From positions 1 through 64,000 of the forward strand of contig JAHHHT010000003.1 in assembly GCA_019359235.1 (NCBI GenBank): a stretch of 64,000 nucleotides of DNA. Reading direction: 5' to 3'. This stretch comes from Oscillatoria princeps RMCB-10 (GTDB taxonomy: Bacteria; Cyanobacteriota; Cyanobacteriia; Cyanobacteriales; Oscillatoriaceae). Position 1 is the stretch's first letter, and each line of letters begins with the position of its first letter. This document shows, piece after piece, positions 1 through 10,600 of this stretch. The notes below the pieces were generated by a model. The model was not told the origin of the DNA. It made no database searches and saw only the letters and a list, made by a program, of their open reading frames with translations. A program made the translations under genes and the position numbers.

Positions 1-364
1 CGGTGTCTTCGGCGGGTACGGTGTCTGTGCCTTCGCTACCGGCTACGGTGTCTTCGGCGGGTACGGTGTCTGTGCCTTCGCTACCGGCTACGGTGTCTTC
101 GGCGGGTACGGTGTCTGTGCCTTCGCTACCGGCTACGGTGTCTTCGGCGGGTACGGTGTCTGTGCCTTCGCTGCCGGCTACGGTGTCAGAGCCGCCGCTC
201 ATGGTGTCAGAACCACCGCTCATGGTGTCAGAACCGCCGCCGCTCATGGTGTCAGAGCCGCCGCTCATGGTGTCAGAACCGCCGCTCATGGTGTCAGAGC
301 CGCCGCTCATGGTGTCAGAACCGCCGCTCATGGTGTCGGTGCCGCCGCTCATGGTGTCATCCAT
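1..364 (-). CDS. RTX-like repeat protein, N-terminal part (cut by window edge)
   Basis: The minus-strand frame starts at an ATG at 364 and stays open to the edge of the window (about 121 codons visible). The start is supported by an AAGGGG ribosome-binding site about 10 bases upstream. After MDD the protein goes straight into eight heptapeptide units of the type TMSGGSD, one with an extra Gly, and then about four 15-residue units of the type TVAGSEGTDTVPAED. There is no signal peptide. The Gly/Asp-rich heptads resemble degenerate RTX calcium-binding nonapeptides and the acidic Ser/Thr/Pro units resemble the linker of the neighbouring 3028-residue RTX protein, so a secreted cell-surface repeat protein is inferred. 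Its C-terminal domains and secretion signal lie outside the window. The plus-strand reading of the same repeats is a shadow. Confidence 0.6.
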   Translation of the reverse strand, partial: MDDTMSGGTDTMSGGSDTMSGGSDTMSGGSDTMSGGSDTMSGGGSDTMSGGSDTMSGGSDTVAGSEGTDTVPAEDTVAGSEGTDTVPAEDTVAGSEGTDTVPAEDTVAGSEGTDTVPAEDT

Positions 365-1136
365 ACAATTAATTCCCCTTGATTGACTTCTCTTTTCTGA
401 TTAGATGGTGGCTGTAACAGCCGCAGATGCTAATCCCCTTTAACAGGCGCTTGTTTCAAATTGCCTTTTCAATAAGAGCTGGAAAAATCGCTCATGCACC
501 TTGAGACGGCTTTGAAACCTGAAGGTTCCCACTCACCAAAAATTTATTTTTGTAAAGGGTGAAGCCCTTGCTCGCTAAGGATTACACGCTTTTCTGGCTG
601 TTTGATTTACAGCCAAGATAATAAATCCAGAAAAACCTTGGTATTCTCTCTATGAGTAGCTCGCTGTTGCCGATCTGGGTTCAGTTAATATACGGATCTT
701 TTGCTGAAACCTTTCTTAAATTCAGTAGAGGGCTCGGCAGCCAACTCAAAGGAATTAGTAAATTTACAGCAATTTAAGAGGAGGTGTATCTGCCTTTGGG
801 TAGAGTTTTGAAATTCAGGTGCTGGGGCAAGCGCCGGCTTGTCCAGTGTCACAGGTAGGGGGCAGACGGTTTGGGAAGCAGCCCATGTGATGGCCAGACA
901 AGTAGGGGCGGGTTTTGCCAGACCTATTTGCCAGACAGCGGAGAAGACTGATCAACCCCCCCGCTGCAACCTTTTGGCAAAAGTGCATGGGGATGTGCCA
1001 CCCAGACAGGCGCTACGTGCCTGCGCCGCACCGGCTTTTCAAGGGTAGGACGTAACGTCAACCCGACTTTTTTTTGAGCCTCTGTTATATTGCGCCAATC
1101 TCTGGAAAAACTATCACCTCACATGCCTCTGCCACA

Positions 1137-1245
1137 ACCGGCACATATTGCTGTGCCGGCACCCCACCGGCACAGGTGCTGGTGCCTCTGCTACAACCGG
1201 CACATATTGCTGTGCCGGTACCCCACCGGCACAGGTGCCCATTCC
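1137..1245. repeat. Tandem pair of about 60-base units rich in CCGGCA/TGCCGG
   Basis: Two nearly identical copies of a unit beginning AACCGGCACATATTGCTGTG, at about 1137 and 1197. Each unit holds several inverted CACCGGCA/TGCCGGTG words, so each could fold into a hairpin. No coding function is seen. Confidence 0.6.
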
Positions 1246-1590
1246 TCGGCCCCGCCGGCACAGTGCGGCCTGATTTTTCCCTCAGCTCAGCGCACGGCAG
1301 AAGACTGGCGGCGCGTCAAGCTAGACCTTTTGTTATTTATGATTGAATACTTCTTAAAATTAGAGAGTTTTATTAGTAGAAAACAAAGCAATTATATAAC
1401 TTTGAAGATTGTATCCAATTTTACATTTACCAAGTTATCCAACGTAAAAGCTGGATTGGCCCTCGCTCGCACTGTGTGGCGCGGGTTGCTGGGGGTTGGG
1501 GTGGCGCAGAACGCGCCGCTGCATCCCGGACAGCCGGCACCCCCCCCATAGCTGAGTTAGGGGGAACCCGCCGGCGGCTTTCTCAAACTG

Positions 1591-1682
1591 GGGGATGAAC
1601 CCCACCCCCCAACCCCAGCCCCTTATCCCCAGAGGGGGCCCCACCTTCCCCGCACGCGGGGAGGGGGAGTAAGAGGGGATTT
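1591..1682. repeat. Dispersed C/G-rich intergenic repeat (GATGAACCCCACCCCCC type)
   Basis: A C-run arm followed by a G-run arm (CCCCGC...GCGGGGAGGGGG) ending in GAGTAAGAG or a close variant. The same module recurs at about 15069-15136, 27743-27791, 36361-36413, 43925-43991 and 44096-44118. It is a family of non-coding dispersed repeats with hairpin potential. Confidence 0.7.
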
Positions 1683-1696
1683 TCGAGCTCGTGAGG

Positions 1697-4600
1697 CTAG
1701 AGGGGACTGAAATCAGCACTGCTGAGGGAGTTGGCTTGCACCCCGCTCAAGATGGCCAAGAGTTCGTCGCTGCCGGCAATCCGGATCAGGCTATCTTGGG
1801 CTTGGGTGCCGGTTCCTTGAGTAATGGCCAGCTGCTCAAATGTCAGATTCGCCGACAGTCCCAGGAAGTCGGCACCGGCAACGAAGTCGGCAATGATGTC
1901 TGTGCCGGTGCCGGCGGCGAGGGCGAAGGTATCTTTGCCCAGCCCGCCGGTGAGGGTGTCGCTGCCGGTGTCACCCCAGATGATGTCATCACCTTTGTCC
2001 CCATAGATGATGTCACTATCTTTGCCGCCGTGGACGATATCGTTGCCCTGACCGGCCCAGATGGTATCGCTGCCAGTGTTTCCGTTTATTTCATCCGCGC
2101 CAGTGTTGCCGTAGATGAGCTCAGCACCATCGCCACCGAGTAAGATGTCACTGCCTTTGTCCCCGCAGAGGAGGTCATCCCCTTTGTCGCCACAAACTAG
2201 GTCACTGTCTTGGCCACCGCGAACGGTATCATTGCCTTTACCGCCATGAACGGTATCGTTACCCTGGTTGCCGTTGAGTTGGTCATTGTCAGTGTTGCCA
2301 TTCAGGAGGTCGTCACTCTCCAGGGCCAAAACGGTGTCATTGCCAGCATTACCGTATAGCAAGTTTTGACTGGCGTCGCCCAGAATCAGTTCATCTCCTG
2401 AGGGGCTATCCACAACTGAACCCCCGGAAATATCTGCTTTGCCGATGGGTTGAGGTGTCTTTTGACTGGCGTTGCTGCCTGTATCAGTGGGAATAATTTG
2501 GGTTAACGGTGCTTGGCTACTAACATCTGAACCGACTGAATTGTTTGCCTTTATGGCAGGTTGGGGGATCTTTTGACTGCCGTTGCTGCCGGTGTCAGTG
2601 GGGATGGGTTGGGTTGCCGGTGCGTTGCTGCTGATGCCGGTGCCGGCTGAATTATCGGCGTTTGCGGTGGGTTGAGCTGTCTGGACAGTGGCGTTGCTGC
2701 CGGTGTCAGTGGGGATGGGTTGGGTTGCCGGTGCGTTGCTGCTGACAAGGGTGCCGGCTGAATTATCGGCGTTTGCGGTGGGTTGAGCTGTCTGGACAGT
2801 GGCGTTGCTGCCGGTGTCAGTGGGGATGGGTTGGGTGGCTGATTGGCCCGCCGGCTGGCCTTTGTCCGCACTGTTCTCTGGGGTGGGATTTTCCCAAATG
2901 CCGGTGAGAATGTCGCCAAGTGGTTTTTCCAGCGGGGAATTGGGAAGGTCTATGTTGACAAATAAACCACTTTCGTGTATAATGGCAGAACCGTTGCCTT
3001 TCGGCGGATTTCCTAAGGCGTCATTGCTTGCACCACCTGTGCTGGTGTTGTCTGCGAGAGTGCCGGTATGGAAATTGGACGCTTGTGTGCCGGTATGGGA
3101 ATTGGACGTTTGTGTGCCGGTTGGGGAATTGGACGCTTGTGTGCCGGCATCGGTTTGTGGGTTATCGGCAGGGAGAGACTCTTGTGCGGGAACACCTATT
3201 AATAAGGAGTCGGGTGGGTTACTGGTAGCGGAGTTATCGAGTTCAGCGGTGGGAAGGGAATTGTCTGCTGTGCCGGTGGGAACAGAGTCTTGCGTTTGAG
3301 CACCGGCATGGGTTTGTGGGTTATCGGCGGGGAGGGAATCTTGTGCGGGAGCACCTATTAATAAGGAGTCAGATGCTGAACTGCCGGTAACGGAGTTATC
3401 GGGTTCAGCAGTGGGAAGGGGATCTTCTGCTGTGCCGGCGGGAACAGAGTCTTCCGGTTGTCCACCGGCATCGGTTGGTGGCGCACCGGCGGGGAGAGAC
3501 TCTTGTGCGGGAGCACCTATTAATAAGGAGTCAGATGCTGAACTGCCGGTAACGGAGTTATCGGGTTCAGCAGTGGGAAGGGGATCTTCTGCTGTGCCGG
3601 TGGGAACAGACTCTTGCGTTTGAGCACCGGCATGGGTTTGTGGGTTATCGGCGGGGAGGGAATCTTGTGCGGGAGCACCTGTTAAGGAGTCGGGTGCGTT
3701 AGTGCCGGTAGCGGAGTTATCGGGTTCAGCAGTGGGAAGGGAATTGTCTGCTGTGCCGGTGGGAACAGACTCTTGCGTTTGTGCACCGGCATGGGTTGGT
3801 GGCGCACCGGCGGGAAGGGAATCTTCTGCGGGAGCACCGATTAATAAGGTGTCAGATGCTGAACTGCCGGTAGCGGAGTTATCAGGTTCAGCAGTGGGAA
3901 GGGGATCTTCTGCTGTGCCGGTGGGAACAGACTCTTGCGTTTGAGCACCGGCATGGGTTTGTGGGTTATCGGCGGGGAGGGAATCTTGTGCGGGAGCACC
4001 TATTAATAAGGAGTCAGATGCTGAACTGCCGGTAACGGAGTTATCGGGTTCAGCAGTGGGAAGGGGATCTTCTGCTGTGCCGGCGGGAACAGACTCTTGC
4101 GTTTGAGCACCGGCATGGGTTGGTGGCGCACCGGCGGGAAGGGAATCTTGTGCGGGAGCACCTATTAATAAGGTGTCAGATGCTGAACTGCCGGTAACGG
4201 AGTTATCGGGTTCAGCGGTGGGAACAGATTCTTGCGGTTGAGCACCGGCATCGGTTTGTGGCGCACCGGCGGGAAGGGAATCTTCTGCGGGAGCACCTAT
4301 TAATAAGGAGTCGGGTGCGTTACTGCCGGTAGCGGAGTCATCGGGTTCAGCAGTGGGAAGCGAATCTTCTGCTGTGCTAGCAGGAACAGACTCTTGCGGT
4401 TGTCCACCGGCATCGGTTGGTGGCGCACCGGCGGGAAGTTCAGCAGTGGGAAGCGAATCTTCTGCTGTGCCGGCAACAACAGAGTCTTGCGGTTGTGCAC
4501 CGGCATCGGTTTGTGGCGCACCGGCGGGAAGTTCAGCAGTGGGAAGCGAATCTTCAGGTGTGCCGGCAACAACAGAGTCTTGCGGTTGTGCACCGGCATC

Positions 4601-7600
4601 GGTTTGTGGCGCACCGGCGGGAAGTTCAGCAGTGGGAAGCGAATCTTCAGGTGTGCCGGCAACAACAGAGTCTTCCGGTTGTCCACCGGCATCGGTTGGT
4701 GGCGCACCGGCGGGAAGGGAATCTTCTGTGGGAACACCTGTTGAGGTGTCGGGTGCGTTACTGCCGGTAGCGGAGTTATCGGATTCAACGGTGGGAAGGG
4801 AATCGTCTGCTGTGCCGGTGGGAACAGACTCTTGCGTTTGTGCACCGGCATGGGTTTGAGGCGCACCGGCGGGAAGGGAATCTTCTGTGGGAACACCTGT
4901 TGAGGTGTCGGGTGCGTTACTGCCGGGAATGGAGTCATTCCCTTCAGCAGCGGGAAGGGAATCTTGTGAAGTGCCGGCAACAACAGAGTCTTCCGGTTGT
5001 ACACCGGCATCGGTTTGTGGCGCACCGGCGGGAAGGGAATCTTCTGCGGGAGCACCTGTTGAGGTGTCGGGTGCGTTACTGCCGGTAGCGGAGTTATCGG
5101 ATTCAACGGTGGGAACGGAATTGTCTGCTGTGCCGGCGGGAACAGAGTCTTGCGGTTGAGTGCCTGGTAGGGAGTCAGAGTTGCCACCGGCAAGGGAATC
5201 CTGCGGTTGAGTGCCATCTGTTTGAGCACCGGCAGCAGAAGCGTCTGCTGAAGTGCCGGCAGGGGTGTCTCCTGTTTGCGCACCGGCACTGGTGTCTTCG
5301 GTTTGAGCGCCGGCAGGGGTGTCCACAACTGGGACAATACCGAAATCCAACGGGATATTCGTGGAAAGAAGACTCGTGAGGGTGTTGAATGGCACGTCTT
5401 TGAGGATGGCCAAAAGTTCCCCACTGGCGGCAAGTTTGACTAAGGTGTCGCTGGCGTTGCTGCCGGTGCCGCCGGAAAAGGCCAGTTGCTCAGCTGTCAG
5501 GGTGCCGGTTAATCCCAGCAAGTCCTCACCTGCTGTGAAATTGTAAATCGTGTCAGTGCCGGTGCCTGACATGAGCGCGAATATGTCGCTGCCTGTACCG
5601 CTGTACAGGGTATCTTCCCCCATGCCGCCAAACAGGGTGTTCTCACCGGCATCGGCGTAGAGGGTGTCGCTGTCTGCGCCGCCATCGAGCAAGTCGTTGT
5701 TGGCACCGGCTTTCAGGACATCGGCACCGCCGCCACCCCAAACGCTGTCATCGCCGGCGTCGCCATCGAGGGTGTCGCTGCCTTCCCCGCCGTAAACTTG
5801 GTCGTTGTGGGAACCGGCGGCAATTTGGTCGCTGCCTTTCCCGCCATCGAGGATGTCTTCCCCTGAACTGCCATCGAGGATATCATCCCCGTCGCCGCCA
5901 TCGAGGCTGTCGTCGCCGGCGTAGCCGTAAATTTCGTCTTCTCCGTCGCCGCCGGCTAGGATGTCATTGCCGGATTTGCCGCCGGTGAGGGTGTCGTTGC
6001 CGGTGCCGCCAATCAGGGTGTCCTCGCCTTCGCGTCCGTCTAAATAGTCATCGCCATCTTCACCTATTAATAAGTCATTATCTTCCCGACCGTCGAGGGA
6101 GTCGTTGCCGGCACCGCCAATCAGCGTGTCCGCACCGGCTTTGCCGTCGAGGATGTCGTCTCCGCCGATACCGCTGAGGATGTTAGCGCCATTGTCGCCG
6201 ATCAGGGTGTCGTTGAATTCCGAACCGGTGACGTTTTCCACGTTGCGGATTTTGTCGCCTTCGGCGTCGCCGCCAACGCCGCGTCCGGGTTGCAGGTGGA
6301 TGTAGACAGGGGATTTTGAGTCGAAATAGGAGACGGTATCGCTACCCGCGCCGCCATCCATGAAGTCGGCACCGGCACCGCCGATCAGGGAGTCGTCGCC
6401 GTCGTTGCCGTAGAGTTTGTCGTCCCCTTCGTTGCCAAATATCGTGTCGCTGCCGGCGTCGCCGCTGAGGTTGTCGCTGCCGGTTTCCCCATACATCAAA
6501 TCGGTGCTGTCGCCGCCGTTCATGGTGTCGCTGCCGTCGCCGCCGTAGAGGCTGTCTTCTCCGGCGTCGCCGCTGATAACGTCGTTGCCGCCGTCGCCGT
6601 AGAGGGAGTCGCTGCCGTCGTTGCCGCTGAGGGTGTCGTTGCCGGCGTCTCCGTGCAGCAAGTCTTCGCCGCCGTTGCCTTCGAGCTCGTCGTTGCCGTC
6701 GTCTCCGTGCAGGGTGTCCCTGTCGGCACCGCCGCTCATTATATCGCTGCCGGTGCCGCCGTAGAGGGTGTCTTCTCCGGCGTCGCCTGCCATGACGTCG
6801 TTTTCGCCGTCGCCGTAGAGGGAGTCGGTGCCGTCGCCGCCGCTCATCGTGTCGTTGCCGGCGTTGCCGTGCAGCAAGTCTTCGCCTTGTTCGCCAAAGA
6901 GGTTATCCGCGCCGTCGTCGCCAGAGAGACTATCGTTTTCGGTGCCGCCGTAGAGGAAATCGTCGCCTGCATTGCCGTGCAGACTGTCGGTTCCTTCGTT
7001 GCCGTAAAGTTTGTCGCTGTCGGCACCGCCGTTGAGACTGTCTTCTCCCAGATTGCCTTCCAGGGTGTCGTTGCCAGCGTCGCCATTCAGCAAATCGTTG
7101 CCGTCTTCGCCGTAGAGTTTATCAGCTTCGCTGCCGCCGTTCATCGTGTCATCGCCGATACCGCCGTAAAGGGTATCGTTGCCGGCGTCACCTCCCATGA
7201 GGTCATTTTCGCTGTCGCCGTAAAGATTATCTGCGCCGTCGCCGCCAGAAAGGGTGTCGCTGCCTGTATCGCCGTGCAGGAGGTCGTTGCCGGCGTCGCC
7301 TTTCAAAACGTCGGCGTCTTCGTTGCCAGAAAGCGTGTCATTATCGGCACCGCCGGAGAGGGTGTCTTGTCCGAGTTGTCCGAGGAGGGAGTCGTTGCCG
7401 GCGTCGCCGTTGAGGATGTCTTCCCCTTCGTTGCCCTGAATGTTGTCGTTGCCGTCGTTGCCCTGGATATTGTCGTTGCCGAGGTCGCCGGTTATTTGGT
7501 CGTCCCCTGCACCACCCTGAATTTGGTCGTTGTCATTGCCGCCGGAAATGTTGTCGTTGTCGTTGCCGCCGGAGATAGTGTCGCTGCCGTCGTTCCCTTG

Positions 7601-10600
7601 GATATTGTCTTGACCGTTATCTCCGTGGATACTGTCGTTTCCGAGGTTGCCATAGATAATGTCGTTGTTGTCGCCACCACTGATGAAGTCGTTGCCGTCA
7701 TCGCCGGTGATGCTGTCATCCCCTGCATCTCCGAGGATGTGGTCATCATGGTTGTTGCCGGAAATAGTGTCTTTGTCGTTGCCGCCAGAGATGGTGTCTA
7801 AACCGTCATTGCCTTGAATGTTGTCGTTGCCGTCGTTGCCTTCGATGTAGTCTTGGTCGGCATTGCCGGTGATGCTGTCGTCTCCGGCATCTCCGAATAT
7901 TTGGTCGTTGCCGTTGTCGCCTGAGATGATGTCGTTATCTTCATTTCCTTGGATGGTGTCTTCATTGTCGCCACCGGAAATGATGTCTTGTCCGAGGTTG
8001 CCTTGGATGCTGTCGTTGCCTGCATCACCCGTGATGTGGTCGTTATCTTCGTTGCCGAATATTACGTCGTTGTCGTTGCCACCGGAAATTTGGTCATCTC
8101 CCGTGTTGCCTTCGATGAAGTCATGGCCGTTCTCACCGGAAATGATGTCGTTATCTTCATTTCCTTGGATGGTGTCTTCATTGTCGCCACCAGAAATGTT
8201 GTCTTGTCCGAGGTTGCCTTGGATGCTATCGTTGCCAGAGTCTCCAGTGATTTTGTCGTTATCTTCGTTGCCGAATATTACGTCGTTATCGTTGCCGCCG
8301 GAAATTTGGTCATCGCCGGTGTTGCCTTCGATGAAGTCATGGCCATTGTCACCGGAAATGAGATCGTTGTCTTCGTTACCTTGGATGGTGTCTTGGTCAT
8401 CGCCGCCGGAGATGATGTCTTGTCCGAGGTTGCCTTGGATGCTGTCGTTGTCAGAGTCTCCAGTGATTTTGTCGTTATCTTCGTTGCCAAATATTACGTC
8501 GTTATGATTGCCCCCGGAAATTTGGTCATCACCAGTTCCACCTAAAATTAAATCGCTGTCAGTACCACCATAAATTTCATCATTGCCCTCGTCTCCGGCA
8601 ATGCTATCGTTACCGACTTCACCATAAATTAAATCGTCACCATCTTCTTCTTGTAATGTAGTGATGTTGGCTTCTGCAACAATTCTTTTTGTATTATTGC
8701 TCGTTCTATCAACCGACGCGGTACTTATTTGTGCATTTAAACTAATTCCAGCTATACTAAAACTGGCTTCTGCTGAATTGGGGCCATTTTCATCAATAGT
8801 TCCATCAAACCAACTTGAACCTTGGTGAAAACCCCCTCCAACGTTATCATTGCCACTGCCACCGTAGATAATATCTCGTCCGTTTTCACCTCGGATAAAA
8901 TCATCATTTTCTCCACCATAAGCGATATCCTTACCATCAGCAGCATAGAAGGTATCATTTCCTTGGCCGCCCTCAAAATAATCATCTCCTGACCAAGGAA
9001 TACCATTCCAACCATCATCATCAGCAAAATCGTTATCATTTCCACCATAATAACTGTCGTCACCTGAACCTCCATATAGGGTATCGTTGTTATCACCTCC
9101 ATACAAATGATCGGCTCCGTCATTACCACGTATTGAGTCTTGTCCTGCATTACCCCAAATCTTATTGCCAACATTATTTCCAATAATTTCATCACTTCCA
9201 TTTGAACCCTTCAAATTTTCAATGGAAGTATTTAATGCAATAAAAGTACCTTTGGCATAAGCAGGATCGTAATATTTTTCGCCTTTGAAAAATCCTGATA
9301 TTATATTCCAAAAATTAGAGTCGTCAACAAATGACTGGCGAGCGCTCATTGTTGTAATAATACCGCCAGGGTTCATATCAAAATAATAGCTGTCATTTGA
9401 TAGCAATATCTCTAAATTTAGCTCATCATCGCTCCCACTTGAATCATAAATTGTTTGTTTTACCGGATTCTCACTTCCCCAGGTTTTCAAAGGATCTTTA
9501 TACTGATGAACAACATTAATAAATTCGTAAACTGTACTTCCAGCATTATAATCTGCTGCACCATATAATTCTTGTAACACTACAATGTCGTAAGGCATTA
9601 ATGAAACCACTTGAGAACCTACAACATTGTAAGTCATCACAGTATTATCATTATTATCCTTAGATTTTTCTAATTGTGGACTTCCATCATGAGGATGTTT
9701 TAGACCAAGTGCATGACCTATTTCATGAATTATTGTTGAGTAACTCGAATCTCCTGGTTGCCAAGTAGAAAATAATGCATTAAGAAAAATATCTCCCTGG
9801 AAACTATCTCTAAAAGGAGATCCAATTTCTTGGAAATTAGGAAACAATCCAGTACCAGCAGTTATCTTTTTAGGATCTGAATGGGGTTGGTAGTCTGCTA
9901 AGCTAAAGCGCAAATCGCCTACTGTGATATCTTGATCTACTCCATTATAACTGGGAATTAGTGAGTTCGTGGTTCCAGTTATAATTCGATCTTGATTTTG
10001 ATGGTCAGCTATCGTTAATATTTCTGTAACTTTCTTAAATTTTATGGGAATAATTGTTTCATAGTTGTCAAAAATATCACGAACTGCTTGTTCGTAAGTC
10101 GTTCCAACTCTTAAATTTAGTATTTTATCGAGAGGGATTTCATTTCGGTTGCTTAATATTGTTTCTTGGTACTCTGGAACAGTAGAAACAGTTGTAAAAC
10201 TATAATCAAGCTCGCTTGCATTCCATTTTTCACCGGTTTTCAACGCCTGTGTATTAAAAGTAGAATTTTGCTCAATAGTATTCAACTTACCATTCACAAA
10301 AACCGAATCATCCTCACCCTGCAACGCCTGAACCTGAGACGGACTCAACTCAAACCCTTGCACCAAATTAGAAAACAATTCTCCTTCATCCCCTGGGGTA
10401 TCCTCATCATTAATCTGCCAATCGACATAATGTCCGAGTTCTTCCAACAAGACGCTGTTAATGGCTGGAAGATTATCGGCATACCGGCTCAGAAAGTCTT
10501 CCGAAAAGTAAATCGTATTATTAGCCCCCGCATAAGCAGCATTTGCCCCTTGTAACTCTGCACCCGTGCGAATTTCAATTTGCGGAAGTGCTGCAAAGTC

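Larger units (their letters stand above)
365..1696. other. Intergenic region with local repeats, no convincing gene
   Basis: 1.3 kb between two minus-strand genes. It contains the upstream region of the partial RTX-like gene, a tandem pair of about 60-base units at about 1137-1245 built from TGCCGG/CCGGCA words, and a GC-rich dispersed repeat near 1591-1682. Open frames here are short, mutually overlapping and without recognisable domains or ribosome-binding sites. Confidence 0.6.

Noticed and set aside
3-386. Plus-strand open frame of 127 codons in the left repeat block
   Set aside because: The minus strand has the RTX-like heptads, a proper ribosome-binding site and a start; the plus-strand product is a shadow of the repeats.
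4300-5433. Minus-strand open frame of 377 codons inside the RTX protein gene
   Set aside because: It is an alternative frame of the Ala/Pro/Asp-rich repeats; the main frame holds the full domain order.
6653-8545. Long plus-strand frames (382, 214 and 198 codons) antisense to the RTX repeats
   Set aside because: Val/Ala- or Ser/Pro-repeat products with no start signal; they arise from the periodic nonapeptide DNA.
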